A DNA stretch of 60,595 nucleotides from positions 1 through 60,595 of the forward strand of contig NZ_AUBZ01000031.1 of the NCBI RefSeq assembly GCF_000429505.1. The letters are read 5' to 3'. Positions 1 through 7,810 of this stretch are shown piece after piece. The notes beneath the pieces are model-generated. The model was not told the DNA's origin. It saw only the letters and a program-made list of their open reading frames with translations, and did no database searches. A program made the position numbers and the translations under genes. Source of the stretch: Aliagarivorans taiwanensis DSM 22990. Its GTDB lineage: Bacteria > Pseudomonadota > Gammaproteobacteria > Enterobacterales > Celerinatantimonadaceae. How positions within the stretch are numbered: the stretch's first letter is position 1; the number at the start of each line of letters is the position of its first letter.

Positions 1-221
1 TCTGCGAGTTGGCGTTTGAGTCGCGCCACTTCAGCCGCGAGCTCAGCTTCGCGCTGGGTGGTGTTCGTTTTCTTCTCAGCAGCGCTACGCCAGTTGTAGA
101 GTTGAGATTCGTATATTCCGAGCTCTTTAGCGGCAGCGCTTACCCCTTTGATTTTTGCCAGTTTAAGGGCTTCAGCTTTGTACTCAGCTGTATAGGTTTG
201 GCGTTTGGTTTTTGATGTCAT
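1..221 (-). CDS. IS3-family transposase OrfA (partial, C-terminus off the window)
   Basis: OrfA is the small DNA-binding partner that, after frameshifting, forms the OrfAB transposase of IS3 elements. The visible 73 residues start with MTSKTKRQTYTAEYKAEALK, followed by a helix-turn-helix (about residues 20-48, containing AAKELGIYESQLYNWR) and then the start of a heptad-like leucine zipper (AELAAEVARLKRQLA). The start is the ATG at 221, preceded by GAGGTG. The gene runs off the left edge, so whether orfB is intact cannot be judged. Confidence 0.85.
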   Translation of the reverse strand, partial: MTSKTKRQTYTAEYKAEALKLAKIKGVSAAAKELGIYESQLYNWRSAAEKKTNTTQREAELAAEVARLKRQLA

Positions 222-284
222 TGTTCACCTCGTTAAACGATTTTACTCGCTTAGCGTGGTGTCCAAAACTACCGGAGCGGATCA
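1..284 (-). mobile_element. IS3-family insertion sequence, left end only
   Basis: This is the terminal part of an IS3-group element that continues beyond the window. The visible end reads TGATCCGCTCCGGTAGTTTT on the minus strand from about position 284, a form typical of IS3-family terminal inverted repeats, and the start of orfA lies 63 bases inside it. The other end and any target duplication are outside the window, so the exact family member cannot be named. It forms the outer border of the agarase locus. Confidence 0.75.
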
Positions 285-424
285 GAAACGGCAAGGACTG
301 AGTTTATCATGCCAGTGGTTATGCAGGCTTCCCTAACACGTAATGGGGCAGAAGTAATTTGAAGAGATTACCCCGAAGTCTCTGCGCCTCCTTAACCACG
401 AAGAGCAATTTCGACTAATGACAC

Positions 425-453
425 AAAAAAGCCCGACTTACGCCGGGCTTGTT
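425..453 (-). terminator. Rho-independent terminator after the cytoplasmic GH50 gene
   Basis: Inverted repeat AAGCCCG / CGGGCTT (429-435 and 444-450) with an A-run on the plus strand (425-430), which is the U-tract on the minus strand. It lies about 35 bases past the stop of the minus-strand GH50 gene. Confidence 0.85.
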
Positions 454-487
454 CTTACGCTCAATTTAATCACAACGTGATTAATCG

Positions 488-2755
488 TTACTTCTTACCA
501 CCGAAACGGCGTTGATACATGCTGGAGTGAATTCGCTTAGCGGCATCCACCATTGGCTGGTAAGGGATATCGGCGTTGGTGACAAAGCCAACGTTATAAT
601 TTTCGCCGTCGTAGGAGCGGCCAGTGACTGGGGAGTCGATGTATTGGAACCAGTGGGCACCGATAAAGTACGGGTTGTCGATAACCGAGTGCATGTAGGC
701 TTCGTACATCTTGCCACGCTCTTCTTGGCAGCTCGCGGTAACCAGACCTGCATGGTGCAAGCCTTCGCCTTTCACGCCGAAGTGGTACTCACCGATGATA
801 CTTGGCATATCGATCTCGGCCAGGAACTTCCAAGGCTGCGGGTGCAGACCTTCTTTGTAGTAGTTGTACGACACCACATCCACATGCTTGGCACAGGCGC
901 GCACCACCTCTGGAGTCATCCCCCAGTCGGCGAAGCGTGAGCCAAGGTACAGGTGGTTTGGCAGTACCGCTTTTAGCGACTCGTTAACCACGCGGAAGTA
1001 TTCGCTGGCATAGGCTTCCAAACAGATGGCGTAGTCTTCCAGCTGCGCGTCGTTGTGCTCGAGGTCTTTGACCCCTTTGGCGAAGGCGTCCCACGAGGCG
1101 ATGGTGGTGCCCCATGAGGCATTCAGCGCATCGATGCTGCTGTACTTGTCCTTCATCAGCTCAACGAATACCGCCTTGGTCGGGCACTCTGCAGCGTCGC
1201 GACCTAGGGTGTGGATCGAGATACCATACTGACCTTCGATGGTGCCCATGCGGCCCCAGCTCTTCTCGTTGTCGATAAAGATACCGACACACCATGGGGT
1301 GTCTTTGATCTCTTCGCGAACTTGAGCCACGGTCGCTTCGGCGCGGGTGCGGAACAGCGGGTCGAAGGGATCTGGCAGTGCGGCCCAGAAATCATCACCA
1401 CTACTCACGGTTTTAAAGTCGCCGATAATCCAGCCGTTGGCGAAGAACGGTACGGTTTCGTTCTCGTAGAACTCAGGTGCGGTCCAGTTACCCAGCGAGG
1501 TGAAGCCCCAGTTCACCATGCGGTCGATGGTCACCTTGCGCCAGGTTTCCATGTAGTCTTTGCCGTATTTACGCTGCAGGTTGGCACCGTAGAAGCTGAA
1601 GATCTGGCCTTGCTCAACCGGGCCTTCCCACACCTCACGGGCGTAGCTGTAGTGCTCGGCCAGCGGATCATCGATATCCGGCAGCCACTGGAAGAAGTCG
1701 CGACGCCACTGGTTGATAACCTTACCGCTGGCCATGGCCGCTTTGCTTACCACCAGTTTCTCCATGGAGTCTTCCGGGGTTAGGTCATCAGAGGTACGCT
1801 GCTTAACCAGGCTGTGGTCGTAGTCCACACCGGTGATGGTGTAGGAGTTGGCCAGACGCAGGATGTCGATACCGGTGGCGAAATAGGGGTAGCCCTCTGG
1901 GTCGATCAGTGCCCAGGTGTCGCCCAGTTTTTGGGTGCGGAAGAAACCGGTGGCCTCGTAGCGCTCGCCTGCGGTGTAGCCACCAAAGCGCGAGCGGTCG
2001 GCCATAGCACCTTCTTCAAGCACGCTTAGCTCGTCGTCCATGCGCTTGAGCAAGTCTTCCTCGCTTTGTACCTTCTCGGCGAATTCGGTGTTGGCGTCTT
2101 GGCCGAAGCGGTCGATGCTGGCTTTCAAGAAGTCGCGATTGTGCTCTGGGCTCATGATCAGGCGGAAGTTATCCAGCACCATGTCGTGGTCGATCAAGGA
2201 GCCGTGAATGCTCAGTTCAATCTTGGCGATGGCGGTCAGGTCGATGTTCATCAGACCCCACATCCAAGTGGCATACTCAAAGGGCGTCTCGAACGATGCG
2301 GGATCGGAGCGCAAGCCTGATTCACAGCTAGTAGTATTGCGCAGGAACTCGCCTTTAAGCTCTACCAGGTTGGTTTGGGTTACGCCAGCTGCCACATTCA
2401 CACTGCGGCTATGCATCTGACCCTTGTGGTCGAAGATGTTGATAAAGATCTGGGTGCAACGGCTGCCGGTGTTGGTGGTGTCGAAGGCGAAGCTAAAGTC
2501 AGCCAGTTTGCTCCAGTCAAACGGCGTTTCCGGTTCGATATACACCGAGGTGTACATGTTCTCTGCGCTGTTGCAGTGGATCTTCAGGGCTTGCTCGCCA
2601 CAGGTAATCCCTGCGCCTTGGCTTACCAACTCAGCATCGATATTGTTGAAGGAAAAAGCCGAAGGTAAGGCGTCGCCGGAGAAATCGTAAATCAGAATAG
2701 ATTGTTCCTGATCCGATACCGCCACTACCTGCTCTGGCGAAAACTTGGCGTTCAT
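488..2755 (-). CDS. GH50 family beta-agarase, no signal peptide (cytoplasmic)
   Basis: A 755-residue glycoside hydrolase of family GH50, whose characterised members are beta-agarases that release neoagaro-oligosaccharides or neoagarobiose from agarose. An N-terminal beta-sandwich-like region (about 1-210) precedes the TIM-barrel catalytic part. The likely acid/base Glu is in IFIDNEKSWG (about residue 497) and the likely nucleophile Glu is in IIGEYHFG (about residue 656). FFRTQKLGDTWALIDPEGYP and FSFYGANLQRK are shared almost word for word with the secreted paralogue at 7811-10708. The N-terminus MNAKFSPEQVVAV has no signal peptide or lipobox, and the start is well placed behind AGAGGA, so the product is expected to stay in the cytoplasm and act on imported oligosaccharides. 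It lies downstream of the isomerase/kinase/aldolase operon after a 492-base gap. The substrate could be another galactan. Confidence 0.85.
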   Translation of the reverse strand: MNAKFSPEQVVAVSDQEQSILIYDFSGDALPSAFSFNNIDAELVSQGAGITCGEQALKIHCNSAENMYTSVYIEPETPFDWSKLADFSFAFDTTNTGSRCTQIFINIFDHKGQMHSRSVNVAAGVTQTNLVELKGEFLRNTTSCESGLRSDPASFETPFEYATWMWGLMNIDLTAIAKIELSIHGSLIDHDMVLDNFRLIMSPEHNRDFLKASIDRFGQDANTEFAEKVQSEEDLLKRMDDELSVLEEGAMADRSRFGGYTAGERYEATGFFRTQKLGDTWALIDPEGYPYFATGIDILRLANSYTITGVDYDHSLVKQRTSDDLTPEDSMEKLVVSKAAMASGKVINQWRRDFFQWLPDIDDPLAEHYSYAREVWEGPVEQGQIFSFYGANLQRKYGKDYMETWRKVTIDRMVNWGFTSLGNWTAPEFYENETVPFFANGWIIGDFKTVSSGDDFWAALPDPFDPLFRTRAEATVAQVREEIKDTPWCVGIFIDNEKSWGRMGTIEGQYGISIHTLGRDAAECPTKAVFVELMKDKYSSIDALNASWGTTIASWDAFAKGVKDLEHNDAQLEDYAICLEAYASEYFRVVNESLKAVLPNHLYLGSRFADWGMTPEVVRACAKHVDVVSYNYYKEGLHPQPWKFLAEIDMPSIIGEYHFGVKGEGLHHAGLVTASCQEERGKMYEAYMHSVIDNPYFIGAHWFQYIDSPVTGRSYDGENYNVGFVTNADIPYQPMVDAAKRIHSSMYQRRFGGKK

Positions 2756-2842
2756 GTTGAATCCTCTTCAAAGGTTGTAGTCTTGTCGTGCTCGCCACGC
2801 CACCTTGCATTTAAACCGATGCGAGCGTTACTCTAAGTCTGC

Positions 2843-2864
2843 AGTGACAGCGCCTGCTGTCATT
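2843..2864. promoter_or_regulatory. Dyad-symmetric candidate operator upstream of GH50
   Basis: AGTGACAGC-GCCT-GCTGTCATT is an inverted repeat with 8 of 9 matching bases per arm, about 90 bases upstream of the GH50 start. No known regulator is recognised from it; it differs from the TGGTnnACCA sites further upstream. Confidence 0.4.
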
Positions 2865-2905
2865 CCATTTCTAGCTGTCGTGTAGTATCCCCGCCCCTGT
2901 TTTTC

Positions 2906-2938
2906 TGGTCAACCAATTTGAAATTTTGGTTCTACCAA
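2906..2938. promoter_or_regulatory. Two candidate UxuR/ExuR-like operators
   Basis: TGGTCAACCA (2906-2915) and TTGGTTCTACCAA (2926-2938) resemble the TTGGTnnACCAA palindrome bound by E. coli UxuR/ExuR. They lie about 150-180 bases upstream of the cytoplasmic GH50 start. The second has a 3-base rather than 2-base centre. The GntR regulator at 11236-12018 is of the UxuR/ExuR type, so it is the natural candidate to bind here. Confidence 0.5.
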
Positions 2939-3247
2939 TGTGACCCGTACCACTATTTCGTTATTTCTCTTGGAAGCTTACTAGAAGGGTACTGCGATGG
3001 GGGCTGAAAAGATGCTAACTACACGCTTGAAAACACTGAAAAATGGCCGACCCACTCCACACACTCGGCTTGCAATCGACATAGAGCCTTAAGTGCATGC
3101 GCATTTCGGAATAACACGAAAGAAAGTAGGCTAAACCATCGCGTTATCCCAAGAAGCAACTTGGCTCAGGTGAAGGTAGGCCGGCCACTGTTAACTGTTA
3201 CTGTTAGCAGTTAAGACCGCCCCCGAACATGCCAGGGGCGTTTGCTA

Positions 3248-4087
3248 TTACAGGTGTGGATTTACCGCTTTCAGGCGGTCAACTACCACTTCTTGCACAC
3301 GTGGGATCACGTCTTTCATGATGAACGGCGGGTAGGCCGCTTTCACGTCTTTGCTGATCTCGTTGTGGGTTTCGCGCATGTAGGTGGTATGCACGATGGT
3401 GCCAATGTTGATCTTGGCGATACCCATGGTGATCGATTTCTGGATATCTTCATCGGCAATCCCGGTGCCGCCGTGCAATACCAGCGGGTTTGGCACGGCA
3501 TCAGCAATCTGCTTCAGGCGCTCGAAGTGGATCTTCGGCGTGGTTGGGGTAAAGCCATGGGCAGTACCGATACCAACGGCGACGATGTCAGGACCGGCTT
3601 CTTCGCACAGCGCCACCACATCGGCCACCGAGGCCAGGTAGTCGTCTTCTGATTTCACTACCACGTCACGGCCCATGATTTTGCCGATCTCCGCTTCCAC
3701 ACAGACGCCAGCGCTGCGGGCGTATTTCACCACTTCCTGGGTCATCTTGATGTTGGTTTTGATGTCGTGGTGCGAGCCGTCGATCATCACCGAATCATAA
3801 CCATCATCGATGGCTTTTTTACACAGATCTACCGAGGTGCTGTGGTCCAGGTGCAGGTAGATCTTGTTTTTCGCGATACGCTCAAAACCGTCAACCATCT
3901 TGCGGCACAGCCAGGTGCCGTTTAGCTCGGCAACCGGTGGGTAGGTCATTGCCATAAACGGCAGGTCCAGCTCATTGGCCGCCAACGCAACCGCATGCAG
4001 ATCGTAGATGTCGTTGATGTTAAAGCCGGCCAGACAACGTTGGTTGGCGCGGTATTGATTCAACAGTGAAGATAATGCCTGAGACAT
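3248..4087 (-). CDS. Class II fructose/tagatose-bisphosphate aldolase-like protein
   Basis: A 279-residue zinc-dependent class II aldolase close in form to KbaY/GatY, which cleave D-tagatose 1,6-bisphosphate to DHAP and glyceraldehyde 3-phosphate. Visible family marks are the HLDHS motif with zinc-binding His (about residue 80), VEAEIGKI (about 130), IGTAHG (His ligand, about 175) and VLHGGTGI (His ligand and phosphate loop, about 205). The ATG at 4087 is preferred to the in-frame TTG at 4099. It follows the isomerase by 27 bases and is third in the kinase-isomerase-aldolase operon, so it likely makes the final C-C cleavage. Whether the substrate is a ketose 1-phosphate or a 1,6-bisphosphate cannot be read from the sequence. 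Confidence 0.8.
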   Translation of the reverse strand: MSQALSSLLNQYRANQRCLAGFNINDIYDLHAVALAANELDLPFMAMTYPPVAELNGTWLCRKMVDGFERIAKNKIYLHLDHSTSVDLCKKAIDDGYDSVMIDGSHHDIKTNIKMTQEVVKYARSAGVCVEAEIGKIMGRDVVVKSEDDYLASVADVVALCEEAGPDIVAVGIGTAHGFTPTTPKIHFERLKQIADAVPNPLVLHGGTGIADEDIQKSITMGIAKINIGTIVHTTYMRETHNEISKDVKAAYPPFIMKDVIPRVQEVVVDRLKAVNPHL

Positions 4088-4114
4088 AATGTTTCCCAAT
4101 TGCTTGTCGGTTAA

Positions 4115-5629
4115 TTAAAAGTCCATCTTTTTAGGGATGCTGCGACCAGAGGTTTTCGCTTCGGTAGGTGCCAGCTCTTCGATGCCCACCCAGAAGTTGA
4201 ATTCACGTAGCAGCTCCAGCAGCTCACCGCGGGCCATCACCCAGTGGTGGTCCATGCCATAGTTCATCACCGAACCGGCAATCTGCTTAGAGCACAGCGC
4301 TTTGGGTGCCACTTCGCCATAACAGCCGCGATAGCGCATTGGCGAGTCCACCAGCTCACCTTCGAAGGCGAAGATGGTTGATGCGTGAGGGTATTGATAC
4401 TTGGCAATGGTGACCGGACCAAGCTCTTGCAGGAACTCAAACAGCATGCCGTAGGAGTCTTCTGGATCGTAGTTGTCCAGAATGCTGTGGTTGCGGATCT
4501 CAAACTGGGTGCCTTCGCGCATCAGCTTGGTGGAGGTACCGCCACAGTGCCACATGCCCACTTTGTTGTTGGCGTGGTCAACGAAGGAGAAGTCCATCAG
4601 CGTTGGCAGGCCTTTGCTCATGGTCAGCTCGTTAAAGGCCACCATGGTCAGCAGCGCGCCCATGTCAGATTCATCGGCCACTGGAATACCCAGATCTTGT
4701 ACCAGTGCGCCTGCGCCATCACCGGCGATGCCGTAGTTATCGAACAGCTCTGGCCAGTTCTTCAGGGCCACGCCCACGTACTCGTTACTGTTGGCGTAAT
4801 CGGCAATCGCCAGCGCCAAACGTACCGACAAGAACAGCTCGTTATCCGATACGCCGTTACCCGCTACTGAAGGCGAAGACAGCAGCTTGTCGACCACAGC
4901 ATTTACCTGCGCTTCGGCAAAGTTCTCTTCGCCGTGCTTCCAGATGGTTTGCATATCGATGCGATCCACCGCCAGGCCGAAGTGCTTGGCAATCGACATC
5001 TCGTTGAGTTCACAGTCGTAGAAGCCCGGTACGCGCATACCGCCTACCATCAGGATCTTGGCGTGCTTAAGGCGTGCTTTGGCTGATACTGCATCGATAA
5101 AGCGGCCCAGTGACTCGCCCAAGCTGTCGGCGCCCGGCTCTTCGAAGATCCACGAGTAGCGCACATCCATCGAAGAGAGAATGTTCAGCAGGAAGTTTTG
5201 ACCACACAGGCGGTTAGCCGTCAGGCTGCCACCGGTGGTTTCGGTGTGCGACCAGCTCAGTACCGGCACATCGTGCTCGGCCAACCAAGTGGCCAAGGCC
5301 AGCGCCATATCGCCTGAGATGTATGAGGCTTGGTACACCACCAATGCTTGCATGCCCTGAGCGCGGTAGGCGTTCAGCAGCTTCAGCATGTCGTCTTTGG
5401 TTTGGATGGGCTCTTCTTCAGCCAGCATCGAGTTGTATTCGCTGAATACGCCTTTTACATCGCCCACCGCTTGGGTGTAAGACTGCTTGGCCTTGGCCCA
5501 GTCGAAATGCAGCTCAAAACCGATACCGATAAAGCCAACCGGTACATCTTTGCGGGCAGTGCGAGGGCTAACCAGCTCGCTCATCGCTTGCTCAACCACG
5601 CCTTGGCGTTGGGTAAAATCTATGCTCAT
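4115..5629 (-). CDS. Sugar isomerase of the L-fucose/L-arabinose isomerase superfamily
   Basis: A 504-residue protein resembling the L-fucose/L-arabinose isomerase superfamily, which interconverts aldoses and ketoses with a divalent metal. Typical segments are VGFIGIGFELHFDWAKA near the N-terminus, ALVVYQASYISGDMALAL, and VGMWHCGGTS in the C-terminal part. The open frame extends further upstream, but the ATG at 5629 follows AAGGAA and gives the expected N-terminus; the upstream part overlaps the kinase gene. The kinase stops 10 bases before it and the aldolase starts 27 bases after it, so the three form an operon. In an agar locus a galactose-to-tagatose type reaction is one possibility; fucose and other aldoses are not excluded. 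It is not an AraA-like protein at full similarity, so no gene symbol is given. Confidence 0.7.
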   Translation of the reverse strand: MSIDFTQRQGVVEQAMSELVSPRTARKDVPVGFIGIGFELHFDWAKAKQSYTQAVGDVKGVFSEYNSMLAEEEPIQTKDDMLKLLNAYRAQGMQALVVYQASYISGDMALALATWLAEHDVPVLSWSHTETTGGSLTANRLCGQNFLLNILSSMDVRYSWIFEEPGADSLGESLGRFIDAVSAKARLKHAKILMVGGMRVPGFYDCELNEMSIAKHFGLAVDRIDMQTIWKHGEENFAEAQVNAVVDKLLSSPSVAGNGVSDNELFLSVRLALAIADYANSNEYVGVALKNWPELFDNYGIAGDGAGALVQDLGIPVADESDMGALLTMVAFNELTMSKGLPTLMDFSFVDHANNKVGMWHCGGTSTKLMREGTQFEIRNHSILDNYDPEDSYGMLFEFLQELGPVTIAKYQYPHASTIFAFEGELVDSPMRYRGCYGEVAPKALCSKQIAGSVMNYGMDHHWVMARGELLELLREFNFWVGIEELAPTEAKTSGRSIPKKMDF

Positions 5630-5639
5630 GGAAGGTTCC

Positions 5640-6545
5640 TTATGAATAATTCTGAATAAACTGCCACACCTGTTCCTCGCTCGGGAAACGGGTACGACCG
5701 CCAAAATGGGTGGCAACAATCGCCGCGAAGCCAGAGGCAAACTGCATGCGCTTGGCCAAGTCAAAGCCTTTCAACAGGCCATAGGCGTAAGAGGCGTGGT
5801 AGGCATCACCACAGCCGGTGGTATCGACAACCTCAACCGGGAAACAGCGCTGTTGAACCAGCTCGTCGCCGTCAAGCGCCCAGCTGCCGTTAGCGCCATC
5901 GGTAATCACTACTTGGCCGTCGGTCAGGGCGCTGAGTTTGCGCAGGCAGGTTTCGGGAAGCTGTTCTTCGGCAAGGAATTGCGCGGCTTCGAGCGGCAAG
6001 ATCACGTGGCCGCCAAGTTTAAGCATGTGCATCAGTTGGCCGCGATCGCCGGCTTCCATATCCACCACCGATGGCAGGCCCAACGCTTTGGCTTTCTCCA
6101 ACAGCGCCAGGTTGCCCTCGATGTCGTAGCCATCGACCAACACCAGCTTGGTGCTAGCCAGCCAGCCGTCATCGATATCCATCGGCGACAGTGCGCGGTA
6201 GCCATTGGTGGTGTAGAACACGGTGCGATCGCCGTTGTCTGGGTCAACCTGCACCAGCGCGGTTGCTGGCACTGCAGTGTCATCACGCAGCATTAAGTCG
6301 GTCACCACGCCGCAGCGCTCCAACTCACCCTTGGCGATGTTGCTTTGGGGGTTGTTCCCCAAGAAACCCAAGAAAGCAGTATTCAAGCCGAGTGACGCCA
6401 TACCGCACGCCGCGTTGCCCGCTGGCGCTCCTCCCTGAATCAGGATTTCATCTACCTGATGCTTATGCCCCGCTTTGTATGAGGCGGGCATGGTTAGTAG
6501 CAAATCCACTACGTTCATGCCTGAAACTAATACGTCAAATTTCAA
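5640..6545 (-). CDS. PfkB-family carbohydrate kinase
   Basis: A 301-residue ribokinase/PfkB-fold kinase, first gene of the operon. The N-terminal glycine-rich signature is IQGGAPAGNAACGMASLG (about residues 36-53), and the C-terminal signature with the catalytic Asp is DTTGCGDAYHAS (Asp about residue 247). The start is a TTG at 6545 behind GGAGAGAG. PfkB enzymes phosphorylate ribose, ketohexoses, tagatose 6-phosphate, fructose 1-phosphate and others, so the substrate is open. With the isomerase and aldolase it would phosphorylate the ketose before cleavage. It is divergently transcribed from the AraC regulator across a 186-base gap. Confidence 0.82.
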   Translation of the reverse strand: MKFDVLVSGMNVVDLLLTMPASYKAGHKHQVDEILIQGGAPAGNAACGMASLGLNTAFLGFLGNNPQSNIAKGELERCGVVTDLMLRDDTAVPATALVQVDPDNGDRTVFYTTNGYRALSPMDIDDGWLASTKLVLVDGYDIEGNLALLEKAKALGLPSVVDMEAGDRGQLMHMLKLGGHVILPLEAAQFLAEEQLPETCLRKLSALTDGQVVITDGANGSWALDGDELVQQRCFPVEVVDTTGCGDAYHASYAYGLLKGFDLAKRMQFASGFAAIVATHFGGRTRFPSEEQVWQFIQNYS

Positions 6546-6731
6546 CGCTCTCTCCTAACTCTTAGCTTTAGTATGCTTGGAGGTTAGCGCGGCACTTGAA
6601 ATGGGGGTAAATGCGGAATTAAACTATTTGTGTACTATTTTTCCTATATACGCGTTTAGGTAGTGCATTTTCGAGAAATTTAGAAGAATATCACCTTTCT
6701 TGTTTGTTCCACGATTGCCCAGATTTGCACC

Positions 6732-7592
6732 ATGAGACCAGTACTAGAACACATCCCCAGCAACAGCCAACAGTCCTTCTATTTGGGTCAATATAGCGAC
6801 ACCACCTTTAACGCCCCTTGGCACTACCACCCCCAGTGGGAGCTCACCTATATCATTGAAGGATCGGGCACCGCTTATACCGGCAATGCCATCCGCCACT
6901 TCAGTGCTGGCGAACTGTGTTTGATTGGGCCGAACGTGTCGCACTGTTGGAAGAGCTACCAAGGCCGCGGCGATAACGCCAAATCGCTGTTTATTCAGTG
7001 GGACGAGCAGCTACTGGGCGAGAACTGGATAGCGGGGCGCGAATTTAAGGCCATCGCCAAGTTGTTGGAAGACAGCCAAAACGGCTTGAGCTTTGATCGG
7101 GAGCTCAGCTTGGAGATCGGCCGTAAGCTGTGCCAGTTTCCGGAGCAAAGCCCGTTTGAACGACTAATTAACCTACTGGGCATTCTTCAGCAATTGGCCA
7201 GCAGCCCCCGCCAGCGTCTGGCAGAGCAGGTCACACCGCAGCAAATGAGTGGCGCCTCGAAACGGATTGATGCGATCTTGGAGTTTGTGGCCGAGCACTA
7301 CCAAACCAAAATCAGCGCCGACGATATGGCCAACCTCACCAACATGACCACCGTCTCTTTTTCCAAGTATTTTAAACGTACTTTTAATAAGACATTTACC
7401 AATTATTTAAATGAATACCGCATTAGTCGCGCCTGCGCCCTGTTGATTCAAGACGAACATAATGTTGAAGAAGTCGCCTTCCGCTGCGGCTATAACAACA
7501 TGGCATTTTTCCACCGCCAGTTCCGCCAGCAGATCGGCCAGACCCCGCTCCAATACCGCAAACAGTACCATTTGCTGAGTCAACTTCCTTAG
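6732..7592 (+). CDS. AraC-family transcriptional regulator
   Basis: A 286-residue regulator with an N-terminal cupin-like sugar-sensing domain (HYHPQWELTYIIEGSGTAY, about residues 31-50; HFSAGELCLIGPNVSH, about 56-71) and a C-terminal double helix-turn-helix of the AraC/XylS type (about residues 180-280, ending GYNNMAFFHRQFRQQIGQTP). It is divergent from the kinase-isomerase-aldolase operon, so it most likely activates that operon in response to its sugar. The start ATG has no strong ribosome site. No TGGTnnACCA site lies in the shared 186-base promoter region, unlike the agarase promoters. Confidence 0.85.
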   Translation: MRPVLEHIPSNSQQSFYLGQYSDTTFNAPWHYHPQWELTYIIEGSGTAYTGNAIRHFSAGELCLIGPNVSHCWKSYQGRGDNAKSLFIQWDEQLLGENWIAGREFKAIAKLLEDSQNGLSFDRELSLEIGRKLCQFPEQSPFERLINLLGILQQLASSPRQRLAEQVTPQQMSGASKRIDAILEFVAEHYQTKISADDMANLTNMTTVSFSKYFKRTFNKTFTNYLNEYRISRACALLIQDEHNVEEVAFRCGYNNMAFFHRQFRQQIGQTPLQYRKQYHLLSQLP

Positions 7593-7649
7593 GCTGGTAA
7601 GTAAACACCAACGCTGTGTTCCAGCAGTGTTAACCCCGCCAGAAATTAG

Positions 7650-7665
7650 TGTGATCGGATTCGCA
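7650..7665. promoter_or_regulatory. CRP-like site upstream of the secreted agarase
   Basis: TGTGATCGGATTCGCA matches the CRP consensus TGTGAnnnnnnTCACA at 9 of 10 fixed positions. It lies about 145-160 bases upstream of the GH50 start and would fit catabolite control of agarase expression. Confidence 0.5.
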
Positions 7666-7732
7666 GTAACCACCTTATCTCGATGACTAAGTTGTCAAAT
7701 TACCTGCTGGATCACACTCCACCCCTTCCACA

Positions 7733-7783
7733 GGTGTACCATTTCGATCAATGGTTAACCAACGAAAAGATTTTCGTGTACCA
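7733..7783. promoter_or_regulatory. Candidate UxuR-like operator cluster before the secreted agarase
   Basis: A perfect TGGTTAACCA palindrome (7752-7761) is flanked by GGTGTACCA (7733-7741) and CGTGTACCAA (7775-7784), all close to the TGGTnnACCA form. They lie 30-80 bases upstream of the GTG start, where a repressor would block transcription. Confidence 0.5.
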
Positions 7784-7810
7784 ATAACACCAGACACCCA
7801 AGGAGTCACC

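Larger units (their letters stand above)
2756..3247. other. Intergenic control region of the cytoplasmic GH50 gene
   Basis: This 492-base stretch has no credible gene. It separates the aldolase stop from the GH50 start on the same strand. It holds two UxuR-like sites and one further dyad (listed separately), and a GC-rich hairpin CGCCCC/GGGGCG (3218-3240) that may act as a weak terminator just past the aldolase. GH50 can therefore be transcribed from its own promoter. Confidence 0.6.

Noticed and set aside
1211-1783. 190-codon frame antisense to the cytoplasmic GH50 gene
   Set aside because: It is a shadow of a well-supported gene with matching motifs; no ribosome site and no family likeness.
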